A stretch of DNA of 38,037 nucleotides from an uncultured Cellvibrio sp. GTDB lineage: Bacteria; Pseudomonadota; Gammaproteobacteria; Pseudomonadales; Cellvibrionaceae. Shown here piece after piece: positions 27,180 to 35,665 of the stretch. Numbering within the stretch: position 1 is the first letter of the stretch; each line of letters begins with the position of its first letter. The stretch spans positions 1 to 38,037 of the forward strand of contig CAMLML010000039.1 in NCBI GenBank assembly GCA_946481095.1, written 5' to 3'. The notes beneath the pieces are model-generated. The model saw only the letters and a list, made by a program, of their open reading frames with translations, made no database searches and had not been told where the DNA came from. Position numbers and translations under genes: made by a program.

Positions 27180-29876
27180 ATGACGGCCGTAGAACAAAAC
27201 TTACCAGTAAAAGATCAGCAACCGAAAACAATTTACCTGAAAGATTATCAGGTACCGGATTATTTAATTAAAACGACGGATTTGCGTTTTGAAATTACCG
27301 AAGGTGAAACTTTGGTGAGCGCTATGTTGCATTGCTACCGTAATCCGGCGGCGACAAAAAAAGTGAATCAGATCACCCTGCATGGAGCCGATCTGGAATT
27401 GGTGTCGATTGCGTTGAATGACAAAATTCTGAATATTGATGATTATGTTTTTGGCGAAGAAAGCCTAACAATTTTGAATACACCGGAAGAATTCAAGTTA
27501 ATCACTATCACCAAAATAAAACCCGAAACCAATACTTCGCTTGAAGGTTTGTATCGCTCCCGCACTATGTACTGCACTCAATGTGAGGCTGAAGGTTTTC
27601 GCAAGATCACTTACTATCTTGATCGGCCCGATGTGATGAGTGAATTTACTACTACTATAGTGGCTGATAAAAAATACCCCGTGCTCTTATCTAATGGTAA
27701 TTTAATTGATCAGGGTCAGCTGGAAAATAATCGCCATTATGCAACCTGGCATGATCCTTTCAAAAAACCGGCTTATTTATTTGCACTGGTTGCAGGTGAT
27801 TTGGCGCATATTGAAGACAAGTTCACCACGTGTTCTGGTCGTGATGTCACATTGAAAATCTTCGTTGAAGAAAAAGATCTGGATAAATGTGATCACGCCA
27901 TGACTTCTTTAAAAAATTCCATGCGTTGGGATGAAGAAGTTTATGGCCGCGAATATGATTTGAATATTTTTATGATTGTTGCCGTCGATGATTTCAATAT
28001 GGGAGCCATGGAAAATAAAGGATTGAATATTTTCAATACTTCATGTGTGTTGGCCAAACCTGAAACCACAACGGATACTGGATACCAACGAGTTGAAGGG
28101 GTAGTGGCGCACGAATATTTTCACAATTGGAGTGGTAATCGTGTGACCTGTCGCGACTGGTTTCAGTTAAGTTTGAAAGAAGGCTTCACTGTTTATCGCG
28201 ATTCGGAATTTTCTGCGGATATGGGTTCGAGAACCATTAAACGAGTGGAAGACGTGACCTTGCTGCGCACTTTGCAATTTGCCGAAGATGCAGGCCCTAT
28301 GGCACATCCGATTCGCCCTGAATCCTATATTGAAATTTCCAATTTTTATACCATGACTATTTACGAAAAAGGTGCTGAAGTGATTCGTATGTTGGCGAAT
28401 TTGCTTGGCAAGGAAAATTATCGTAAGGGCACGGATTTATATTTCGAACGTCACGATGGCCAGGCAGTCACAACAGAAGATTTTGTTGCTGCTTTGGCAG
28501 ATGCGTCAGGCCGCGATCTTACTCAATTTAAACGTTGGTATTCGCAAGCAGGCACTCCTCATCTGTATGTAACTGATCATTATGATGAAAATACTCAGGA
28601 ATATTCGTTAACTATCAAACAATCTTGTCCACCGACACCCGAATGCCAGCATAAATTACCTTTCCATATTCCAATTGCTATGGGGTTGTTGGGTGCAGCA
28701 GGTGATTTGCCTCTCTATCTAAAAAATGCAGAGCCTGATTTTGAAACTGCTGATAACACACATTTAGTATTGGAGTTAACCCAAGCGGAACAAACGTTTG
28801 TTTTTGAACGAGTGCAGGAAAAACCGGTTCCCAGTTTATCGCGCGGTTTTTCTGCGCCAGTCAAATTGCATTTTACTTATAGTCGTGAAGATTTAATTCA
28901 ACTTATGAGTCGTGACAGCGACGGCTTTAATCGCTGGGAAGCCAGTCAGCAAATTGGTTTGGATTTAATTGTAAACGCGATGCAAACTTATCGAAAACAA
29001 AAAACAATTTCTGAAATAAAAATCGATAAAGCGATTATTGCCGCGTATCGCAGCCTGTTACAAAACACCAGCCTTGATCAGGCTATGGTAGCCTACATGT
29101 TAACCCTGCCATCAGAAGCTTATTTAGGTGAATTATCGGATGTGGTGGATGTCGAAGCAATTCATTATGCACGCATGGCAGTGCGTAGAGCGATTGCGCG
29201 TGAATTGCGCGATGACTTATTAACCATCTATAAAAATTATAATCATCAACAAACCTATGAGGCAACGGCAAGTGCAATTGCTAAACGCAGTTTAAAAAAT
29301 GTTGCCTTGGGTTATCTAATGTTGCTCAATGAAGATTCCATCATTCAAAGTTGCGAGCAACAATACAAAACTGCCAATAACATGACAGACAAAGTTGCTG
29401 CATTAACCCAGTTAGTTAACTCCAATGCTACGCTTGCGCAAACAATTGCCGAACAATGTCTGCAAAATTTTTACGATACCTGGAAAAATGAATCTTTGGT
29501 TATCAATCAATGGTTAGTATTACAGGCATCTTGTGTATTGCCTGGTACTTTGGCGCGAGTCAAAAAATTATTGCAACATCCAGGTTACGATGGTCGCAAT
29601 CCCAATAAGATTCGTTCATTGATTGCCAGCTTTGCCAATAATGCAATTAATTTTCATGCGGGTGATGGAGATGGATATCAATTTTTGGCGAACCAAATTA
29701 TTCAGCTCAATACACAGAATCCGCAAATTGCCTCACGTTTATTGACCCAATTGACAAAATGGAAACGATATCCGGAAACGCGACAACAATTAATGAAAAA
29801 AGAATTGCTACGTATTTTAGCTGTGCCTGATTTGTCCAAGGATGTTTATGAGGTGGTGAGCAAGAGTTTGGTTTAG
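27180..29876 (+). CDS. pepN: Aminopeptidase N (alanyl aminopeptidase, M1 family)
   Basis: Zinc metallopeptidase that removes N-terminal residues from peptides in the cytoplasm, a late step of protein turnover. The 898-residue product is a normal length for bacterial PepN. Catalytic motifs: GAMEN in NMGAMENKGLNIF (exopeptidase specificity) and HEXXH-X18-E with His311, Glu312, His315 and Glu334. The N-terminal beta domain (1-190) has YCTQCEAEGFRKITYYLDRPDV, and the C-terminal half is the DUF3458/ARM-like helical region. C-rich palindromic repeats lie on both sides. ATG 27180 starts MTAVEQNLP, preceded by a weak AGGATTCAAT. Confidence 0.96.
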   Translation: MTAVEQNLPVKDQQPKTIYLKDYQVPDYLIKTTDLRFEITEGETLVSAMLHCYRNPAATKKVNQITLHGADLELVSIALNDKILNIDDYVFGEESLTILNTPEEFKLITITKIKPETNTSLEGLYRSRTMYCTQCEAEGFRKITYYLDRPDVMSEFTTTIVADKKYPVLLSNGNLIDQGQLENNRHYATWHDPFKKPAYLFALVAGDLAHIEDKFTTCSGRDVTLKIFVEEKDLDKCDHAMTSLKNSMRWDEEVYGREYDLNIFMIVAVDDFNMGAMENKGLNIFNTSCVLAKPETTTDTGYQRVEGVVAHEYFHNWSGNRVTCRDWFQLSLKEGFTVYRDSEFSADMGSRTIKRVEDVTLLRTLQFAEDAGPMAHPIRPESYIEISNFYTMTIYEKGAEVIRMLANLLGKENYRKGTDLYFERHDGQAVTTEDFVAALADASGRDLTQFKRWYSQAGTPHLYVTDHYDENTQEYSLTIKQSCPPTPECQHKLPFHIPIAMGLLGAAGDLPLYLKNAEPDFETADNTHLVLELTQAEQTFVFERVQEKPVPSLSRGFSAPVKLHFTYSREDLIQLMSRDSDGFNRWEASQQIGLDLIVNAMQTYRKQKTISEIKIDKAIIAAYRSLLQNTSLDQAMVAYMLTLPSEAYLGELSDVVDVEAIHYARMAVRRAIARELRDDLLTIYKNYNHQQTYEATASAIAKRSLKNVALGYLMLLNEDSIIQSCEQQYKTANNMTDKVAALTQLVNSNATLAQTIAEQCLQNFYDTWKNESLVINQWLVLQASCVLPGTLARVKKLLQHPGYDGRNPNKIRSLIASFANNAINFHAGDGDGYQFLANQIIQLNTQNPQIASRLLTQLTKWKRYPETRQQLMKKELLRILAVPDLSKDVYEVVSKSLV

Positions 29877-29881
29877 TAAAT

Positions 29882-29921
29882 CCCCCCTCTCCCTAACCCT
29901 CTCCCACAAGGGGAGAGGGGT
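29882..29921 (+). repeat. C-rich palindromic repeat, copy A3
   Basis: CCCTCTCCC (29897-29905) and GGGAGAGGG (29911-29919) form a 9-bp stem around ACAAG, preceded by the half-copy CCCCCTCTCCCTAA. Same orientation as A1. It begins 6 nt after the pepN stop. Confidence 0.8.
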
Positions 29922-29949
29922 AACAATTTCAATTCAAGAGAGCACGATC

Positions 29950-30381
29950 ATGCAAATTAACTGCCCCCATTGTTTTACAACCAACAGAATTGAAAAAGAA
30001 AAATTGGCTGACAATCCAATTTGTGGAAAATGCAAAAAACCAATCTTCTTTGGCAAGCCTGTGGAATTAAATCCCGGAAATGTATCGGCTTGTTTGGAAA
30101 AAAATGATATTCCGGTGATTGTTGATTGCTGGGCGCCATGGTGTGGGCCATGTCTATCATTTGCACCAATTTTTGAGCAGGCTGCAAAATTATTTGAACC
30201 TAATTTGCGTTTCGCCAAGCTGGATACACAAGCTGTACCGAGTATTGGTAATGCGTGGCATATTCAAAGTATTCCGACGCTGATTTTATTTAAAGGCGGT
30301 CGTGAAGTGCAGCGCATTTCTGGCGCCTTACCTATGCAACAATTGAAACAATGGATTCAACAATCCGGTGTGCTTTCTTAA
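29950..30381 (+). CDS. trxC: Thioredoxin 2
   Basis: Cytoplasmic disulfide reductase with a zinc-binding N-terminus, linked in E. coli to oxidative stress (OxyR regulon). The 143-residue product has two CXXC zinc pairs (Cys5/Cys8 and Cys25/Cys28), the active site WCGPC with Cys65 and Cys68, and the cis-proline loop SIPTLILFKGG. It lies 73 nt after pepN, behind repeat A3. ATG 29950 has GAGAGC upstream. Confidence 0.95.
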   Translation: MQINCPHCFTTNRIEKEKLADNPICGKCKKPIFFGKPVELNPGNVSACLEKNDIPVIVDCWAPWCGPCLSFAPIFEQAAKLFEPNLRFAKLDTQAVPSIGNAWHIQSIPTLILFKGGREVQRISGALPMQQLKQWIQQSGVLS

Positions 30382-30407
30382 TTGTATTATTAACAAGCGA
30401 GGTTTCT

Positions 30408-30851
30408 ATGAAATCAACTATTAACAAAGTGGTTGCTCTTTCAGTTGTATTCGGTCTTATTTTTCAGCTGGTTGGTTGTGGCACCATATTGCATCCGGAA
30501 AGAAAGGGGCAGGTGTCAGGGCAAATCGATCCCAAAATTGCGATTTTCGATGCAATTGGTTTGTTGTTCTTTTTTATTCCCGGTGTTATCGCTTTTGCAG
30601 TTGATTTTAGTAATGGCACAATTTATTTGCCTGGAGGTCGCAGAGCCAGTTTGACACCGGAGGAAATGCAGAACTTGCGTCAAGATGATAATCAAGTTGA
30701 TAAGGCAGAGTTAATTGGTTTGCTTCAGCAAAAAGGCTTGGTTGATAAAGGTATTACAGTGAACGAAGTTCAATTTAAAAAGTTGGATTCAATTGCACAG
30801 GTAGAAGATTATTTATCGGTTTCCGGCCAACAATTAGCTATGCGTGATTAA
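30408..30851 (+). CDS. Putative lipoprotein of unknown function
   Basis: 147 residues from ATG 30408 (GCGAGG about 6 nt upstream), 26 nt after trxC. The N-terminus is a lipoprotein signal peptide (KSTINKVVALSVVFGLIF then the lipobox LVGC, Cys about 23). The mature protein has GTILHPERKGQVSGQIDP, a hydrophobic segment DAIGLLFFFIPGVIAFAVDF and FSNGTIYLPGG, followed by a charged helical C-terminus (to MRD). This pattern occurs in conserved proteins of Pseudomonas-like bacteria sometimes misnamed polynucleotide phosphorylase; it has no such domain. Function unknown. Confidence 0.75.
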   Translation: MKSTINKVVALSVVFGLIFQLVGCGTILHPERKGQVSGQIDPKIAIFDAIGLLFFFIPGVIAFAVDFSNGTIYLPGGRRASLTPEEMQNLRQDDNQVDKAELIGLLQQKGLVDKGITVNEVQFKKLDSIAQVEDYLSVSGQQLAMRD

Positions 30852-30880
30852 CTTTCTACCTGCAATTCTTTTTAATCGAG

Positions 30881-32743
30881 TTAATACAAGGGCCGCAGTT
30901 GATTTTCAGTTGCGGCCTTTTGCATTTTTCCCCGTCGTAAATTACCCAAAGCTTCCCTGAGTACTTGTTTATCAAAATGATGGTTGTTGGCAGCAAACAA
31001 GCTGGCATCAAGTTGTGCCAACATTTCTTGTAATGACACAGAGTCCGCCTGAACAGCAACATCCTGCAAGCTTTGTATGGAATCGTTTTTCCAATAAAGT
31101 TTGGCCCATTCGATAATTGCCTGACGAAGTTCAATCAAGTTATTTTGCTGTAAACATTCTTTTACTTGATTCCAAGCATTGGTTTCGGATGCTATAGCAG
31201 CTTTTTCCAGTTCATTTTTTCGATGAATATAAGTATTAAAGCGTTGGCGTAAATTCCACCAGGCTAAAAAGAAAAATACAGACAATAAACTGCTGATGGC
31301 CAGTGCGATATAAATCCATACAGGTGTTTTGGTTTCAGTTTGAATATTATTGGAATCTATAACGATCGAAGGTTCGTTGGTTTGTTCTTTGGATTTTTCC
31401 ATTATTTGTTTTGCAGTTTCCACTATTTCATCCGCAGTTGGGCTGTGACTGTTGGTGCCTACAGTTAAATTAACAGCAGGTAAAGTTGCCACTTGGTATT
31501 CTTGTGTTTTTGTGTTCCACCATTCTATTCGTATTTCAGGTAGCGTATATTTTCCATCTTTGTTGGGAACTATGGCGGTAGTTTCTATGCGCGAACCTTG
31601 AATTCCATTTTTGGTTTTTTGATCATCTGTTTGTGCCTGATCCTGATAAAAGGTTAAACCATCAATAGAAGATGAAGTTAGGGGCGGAATTTGTGCAGCG
31701 GTTAAACCCTTGGCGGTAATCGTAATAGTGCGACTGATGGGTTCACCCACTTTCATATTGTCCAGACCTGCACTCCAATGTTCACTGATATGCAAATTTT
31801 CTGCGGGCAACCAATTGGTTTTATCTGCAGGTGCAGCATTGACGGTTAATGTTTTCTCTTCTGTCATCAGCCGTAAAATATTATTACTGCCCGACATTCT
31901 GCTCCAGATGTCGCCATCGTCTATGGCTACCTGATAACGTAAAGCAGGAATAGTGAGTGTTCCGCTTTTTAATGGAAATATGGCAAATCGTTTTTCAACA
32001 ACCAAAGCCGGTTGATTATTGATAGTTGTTTTATAGTTTTGTTCATCCAGTTCGGTAACAAATGTATCGGGAATTGAGAGTGGATCCAATTGTGCAGCAG
32101 TGAGGCTGACATTAGTGATTAATCTCACTGTAAAAATAACCTGTTCCTGTACGAATAAATTGTTTTTGTCGGTGAGTACTTCAACACTCACCGGATCACT
32201 ACCTGAAGCTTTGAATTGTGTAGATTGTTTTTCAACAGTAATTTCAATTGCATCACTGATATTGCCATTGATGTCAAACGAAGGAATTAACAGCTTGCCA
32301 ATTTTGCGAGGCGCCAGCATCAATTTCCATTGAGTGTAGGATTCAGTTCGGCCATTGACTATAGACATGCTGCGGCCACTTTGCGTGTTTAAAATTTCAA
32401 AATCTTTTTCCAGCTGGGAATAATCGGGCGTCGCATTGGTTTGTGGATCGTGACGTAATGTCAGAGTTAATGTTTCAGAAATGCCGAGTGTGTCCCGATC
32501 GACGCTGGCGGTTAGGCTATCTGCGAAAGTTGGTGTGGCGATAAATAACAAACTTACCAGATAAAAAAGAAAAAATTTTATTGCAACAAAATCCAATATT
32601 GGATTTTGAATTGTGGTTTTTGACCCCCTCCTAACCTCCCCCTTGCCAGGGGAAGGGACTGTCCCCTCCCCTGGCAAGGGGGAGGTTAGGAGGGGGTCCA
32701 ATATTCTCGCAAATTCACATAAAACTTTCATTTTCATTCTCAT
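30881..32743 (-). CDS. batD: BatD-like membrane-anchored protein
   Basis: 620 residues from ATG 32743, which shares one base (TGATG) with the batB/C stop. BatD-type proteins are exported, with beta-sandwich domains and a C-terminal membrane anchor, and work with the Bat von Willebrand proteins in envelope functions. Seen: an unusual 52-residue N-extension (MRMKMKVLCEFARIL, then residues 16-41 encoded by a palindromic repeat), hydrophobic segment about 53-70 with a signal-peptidase-like TPTFA-D junction at 74/75, sandwich domains to about 440 (SVDRDTLGISETLTLTLRHD), a transmembrane span (PVWIYIALAISSLLSVFFFL) and a helical cytoplasmic tail. Whether translation really starts at 32743 or nearer to TTG codon 50 is uncertain. 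Confidence 0.82.
   Translation of the reverse strand: MRMKMKVLCEFARILDPLLTSPLPGEGTVPSPGKGEVRRGSKTTIQNPILDFVAIKFFLFYLVSLLFIATPTFADSLTASVDRDTLGISETLTLTLRHDPQTNATPDYSQLEKDFEILNTQSGRSMSIVNGRTESYTQWKLMLAPRKIGKLLIPSFDINGNISDAIEITVEKQSTQFKASGSDPVSVEVLTDKNNLFVQEQVIFTVRLITNVSLTAAQLDPLSIPDTFVTELDEQNYKTTINNQPALVVEKRFAIFPLKSGTLTIPALRYQVAIDDGDIWSRMSGSNNILRLMTEEKTLTVNAAPADKTNWLPAENLHISEHWSAGLDNMKVGEPISRTITITAKGLTAAQIPPLTSSSIDGLTFYQDQAQTDDQKTKNGIQGSRIETTAIVPNKDGKYTLPEIRIEWWNTKTQEYQVATLPAVNLTVGTNSHSPTADEIVETAKQIMEKSKEQTNEPSIVIDSNNIQTETKTPVWIYIALAISSLLSVFFFLAWWNLRQRFNTYIHRKNELEKAAIASETNAWNQVKECLQQNNLIELRQAIIEWAKLYWKNDSIQSLQDVAVQADSVSLQEMLAQLDASLFAANNHHFDKQVLREALGNLRRGKMQKAATENQLRPLY
30888..30921 (+). terminator. 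Terminator of the lipoprotein gene, overlapping the batD 3' end
   Basis: AAGGGCCGCA (30888-30897) pairs with TGCGGCCTTT (30911-30920), 10 bp with one G-U wobble, around a 13-nt loop, followed by T residues. It lies inside the batD coding end, converging from the plus-strand side. Confidence 0.55.
32587..32608. repeat. 22-bp perfect palindrome in the batD signal-peptide region
   Basis: CAAAATCCAAT followed directly by its reverse complement ATTGGATTTTG, with no loop. It lies 13 nt from the batD palindromic repeat and encodes residues IQNPILDF in batD. It could be a protein-binding site or a relic of the repeat insertion. Confidence 0.75.
32622..32698. repeat. Palindromic repeat B1, in frame in batD
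   Basis: Two 37-nt arms (32622-32658 and 32662-32698) are inverted copies with a single mismatch, around CTG. Within batD the minus strand reads DPLLTSPLPGEGTVPSPGKG and then EVRRGS. The plus strand gives almost the same peptide because of the symmetry. Confidence 0.9.
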
Positions 32744-34707
32744 CACAATCGTTGGTCAGCTTCGTTGTCCGGGGATTCCCAGGTGCCTTTCATTTTTTCG
32801 TATTGTTGTTTTCTGAATTCATTTTCGAATTTCCTGCGCAGCAGTCCACTCGGATCATCTGGAACTCTGCGTAACCATTGCTCCAGATTTTTTCGTTCTT
32901 CTTCGGTTAAACCATCTTTTTGCAATTCCGCCAGGGCTTTTGCTTCAGCTTCTTTTTGTGCATCACTTTTTTGTTCTTCCGATTGGGCAGACGAAGTTTG
33001 TGATACTTGATTCATTTGCGAACTTGCCGAACTGGATGTCTGTGCATCCATTGCAGAAGGATTAGCTTGTGATGAGTTGGTAGCATCATCCTGCATAGAC
33101 TGATTCTGCGCAGAGGAATCTTGCCCACTGGATGAATTCTGTTGATTCTGTTGCTGTGAATCCTGATTTTTTTGATCCTGATCCTGTTGTGATTGATCTT
33201 GTTGGTTTTGTTGTTGATCCTGACTTTTTTGATCTTGTGAATCTTTGTTTTGCTGGTTTTTATCCTGTTGGTTCTGATCCTGATTCTGTTGTTGATTGTT
33301 TTTTTGCTCCTGTTGTTTTTTAAGTGCTTCCTCAACAATTTTTCGATTCTTTTGAGCATCTTCCAAATTGGCGTCTATGGACAAGGCTTTGTCATAGGCT
33401 GTAATGGCTTCTTTAAGTTGCCCTGATTTTGCCAATGCGTTTCCCCGATTGTAGTGAGCAGTAGCGGTATCCTGATTTGCAAATTGTTTGGCTGCTTCTG
33501 CAAAATTTCCCGCACGATATTCGGCACTGGCTTTCCACTCGGGTTGGGTAAATTGTTTTGCGGCTTCATCTGCTTTGTCAGCTTGCAATTTTTCATAAGC
33601 TTGTTGATCTTTATTTTTCCAAAGATCATCCCAGCCTGCTGCATGAGCTTGTTCGGGTGAAAACAATATAAAAGGTGTCAGAAAAATAACGGCCAGCACT
33701 CCGCGACGAAATACATATAAGATTACAGGCAACAACAATAAAACCAACCAGTGACCTTCATCTGCCCATTGATCAAAAGTGCGGTTGCTGATTTTTTCTT
33801 CTTCGTTGTTATTTTTAAGATCCATTTTAATATTCATCAGTGATGTAAAAGTTTTCATATCATCAACATCACTGGAAAGTGTTTTGTAACGGCCACGATT
33901 TTCAAGTGCAAATTCACTTAAAGACGCAGCGTCCAGAAAACTGGTGACAATATCATTGGATTTATCACGCAGGAATCCGCCGTTGCGCGATGGAATAGGT
34001 GCTGGGTCTTTGCCACCTACACCCAATATGGATAAACGAATAGCTGTTTCATCCTGAAGGTTTTTATTGATAGTTTGTTGTGCATCAGGTGCAACCCCAT
34101 CGGTAATTAATAACAAGTCGCCCTGATTTAATCCTGCATCTTTCAAGAGTTGAACTGCACGTGCGACGGCGGCCTCTGTATTGCTACCTTGTGCGGGCAT
34201 AAGATTTGGGCTGAGCATGGGTAACAAATTACTGATGGTTTTTGAATCCTGGGTCAGTGGTGTGACAACATGTGCATTGGCACCGTAAACCAGAAGTGCG
34301 GTTTGGCCATCCTGCCTTTCGCGTAATAGATCCGCAATTTTCAGACGTGCACGAACAATACGTGAAGGTTTTATATCTTCGGTCAGCATTGAAGGCGATA
34401 AATCCAACATAATAACTAATGCATTGTTATTTTTTTCGACGGCGACTGGCAGTTTTTTCCAGCTTGGCCCTGCCAGCGCAATCGCTGCAATAATCCAGGC
34501 TAGCATCAGTATGATTAAATTGCCTGGTGATCTCCTGATGGTTTTACCTTCAAGTAAAAAGGGTAATAGTTCGGCTGAAATTAAATCTTGCCATTGACCG
34601 GATTTTTTTTGTTTTCGCCACAGCAGCACAATTACTGGCAGCAACAATAAAATCGCCCATAACCAGAGTGGCCGAATGAAATGGAAATTTTCAATAAATG
34701 AATCCAT
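32743..34707 (-). CDS. batB: BatB/BatC-like von Willebrand A and TPR protein
   Basis: 654 residues, apparently a fusion of BatB (vWA) and BatC (TPR). ATG 34707 is chosen because GAGG lies 8 nt upstream; an in-frame TTG at 34710 is the alternative. Membrane spans at about 12-30 and 62-80; vWA domain about 90-300 with MIDAS DLSPS (102-106) and TDGVA later; two more hydrophobic segments (VLLLLPVILYVF, VIFLTPFILF) at about 310-350; TPR-like helices at about 365-450 (AYEKLQADKADEAAKQF, HYNRGNALAKSGQLKEAITAYDKAL). Then an Asn/Gln/Asp-rich, low-complexity stretch (about 463-590) and a charged C-terminus. Repeats of QQNQQD are compositionally unlike the rest. It overlaps batD by one base. Confidence 0.85.
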   Translation of the reverse strand: MDSFIENFHFIRPLWLWAILLLLPVIVLLWRKQKKSGQWQDLISAELLPFLLEGKTIRRSPGNLIILMLAWIIAAIALAGPSWKKLPVAVEKNNNALVIMLDLSPSMLTEDIKPSRIVRARLKIADLLRERQDGQTALLVYGANAHVVTPLTQDSKTISNLLPMLSPNLMPAQGSNTEAAVARAVQLLKDAGLNQGDLLLITDGVAPDAQQTINKNLQDETAIRLSILGVGGKDPAPIPSRNGGFLRDKSNDIVTSFLDAASLSEFALENRGRYKTLSSDVDDMKTFTSLMNIKMDLKNNNEEEKISNRTFDQWADEGHWLVLLLLPVILYVFRRGVLAVIFLTPFILFSPEQAHAAGWDDLWKNKDQQAYEKLQADKADEAAKQFTQPEWKASAEYRAGNFAEAAKQFANQDTATAHYNRGNALAKSGQLKEAITAYDKALSIDANLEDAQKNRKIVEEALKKQQEQKNNQQQNQDQNQQDKNQQNKDSQDQKSQDQQQNQQDQSQQDQDQKNQDSQQQNQQNSSSGQDSSAQNQSMQDDATNSSQANPSAMDAQTSSSASSQMNQVSQTSSAQSEEQKSDAQKEAEAKALAELQKDGLTEEERKNLEQWLRRVPDDPSGLLRRKFENEFRKQQYEKMKGTWESPDNEADQRL

Positions 34708-34711
34708 CAAT

Positions 34712-35665
34712 TCATCCTCTTGGGAAAACGGGTTTTATATTAAAAACCTGGGCTAGTGTTAGAATTAAACTGAGCAGCAGTGCAAACGCCAGTGGCCAAT
34801 AAAAAAGAGTTTTCACCGGACGAAAAGTTTCTTCATCGGATTCACTGGGTTCAAGTTTGTCCAACTGATGATGGATGTTATCCAGCTCCTGCATACTGCG
34901 TGCACGAAAGTAAGCGCCGCCGGTTTTTTCAGCCATATTGTGCATGGCTTGTGCATCCACTTCCTGATCGTAAGGCGTAAATGCAATGGTGTAGATTTTT
35001 GTTTTTGCAGTTACTGCCAAATCTGTTGCTTGTTCCGGTGTGATGTCACCAGCCGTATTTTGTCCATCAGTTAATAAAATGATCACACGTTTATTGTCGG
35101 GATAATCTTTTAATCGTTTAATTCCCAAAGCCACTGCATCACCAATTGCGGTGGCTTCACCCGCCAATCCAACTTCACTTTCCAATAACATTTGTTGCAC
35201 TGTGTTAGTGTCAAAAGTGAGTGGCGCTTGTAGATAAGCATTGGTGCCAAATAATATTAAACCGAGTCTGTCCGACGTGCGGCGAGCTACAAAATCACCG
35301 ATGACTTTTTTGACCGCAATTAATCGCGTGACTCTATATTGCTGATAAACCATATCTGGTTCGCGCATACTGCCAGAGATATCGACGGCTAATAATAAAT
35401 CCCGTCCGGAGCTGGGCATTTTGACTGTATCACCAATCCATTGTGGATTGGCCGCTGCACAAAGTGCTGCAATCCAGATCAACCAGAGCAACAGATTTTT
35501 TAATGAACTTTTAGCGGATGCTGCCAGATTTTGTTGTAATGCCTGTGCTTGTTGGAAAAAAGGTACGCGCAACGCAGCCTGGATTTGCTCGCGCGGTTTT
35601 AATCGCGCGATTAAAAATGGCAAAGGCAATAATAGAAATAACCAGGGAAATGAAAATTCAAACAT
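34712..35665 (-). CDS. batA: BatA-like von Willebrand A domain protein
   Basis: 317 residues. Two N-terminal hydrophobic helices (FSFPWLFLLLPLPFLIA and LLLWLIWIAALCAAA), a vWA domain at about 85-285 with MIDAS residues DISGS (95-99) and TDGQN, and a C-terminal membrane span (TLFYWPLAFALLLSLILTLA). The vWA domain faces the periplasm in models of the family and binds a metal-dependent partner. ATG 35665 overlaps the DUF4381 gene by 8 nt; the stop is 4 nt before batB. The pair with batB suggests heteromeric assembly. Confidence 0.87.
   Translation of the reverse strand: MFEFSFPWLFLLLPLPFLIARLKPREQIQAALRVPFFQQAQALQQNLAASAKSSLKNLLLWLIWIAALCAAANPQWIGDTVKMPSSGRDLLLAVDISGSMREPDMVYQQYRVTRLIAVKKVIGDFVARRTSDRLGLILFGTNAYLQAPLTFDTNTVQQMLLESEVGLAGEATAIGDAVALGIKRLKDYPDNKRVIILLTDGQNTAGDITPEQATDLAVTAKTKIYTIAFTPYDQEVDAQAMHNMAEKTGGAYFRARSMQELDNIHHQLDKLEPSESDEETFRPVKTLFYWPLAFALLLSLILTLAQVFNIKPVFPRG

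Noticed and set aside
32613..32816. Plus-strand frame starting with the B1 peptide
   Set aside because: The palindrome gives the same peptide on both strands; the rest of this frame has no homology and is antisense to batD and batB.
33132..33323. Plus-strand frame opposite batB giving VDPDFFDL-like repeats
   Set aside because: It is the complement of the Gln/Asp-rich batB region, and its composition follows from that; no promoter or ribosome-binding site.
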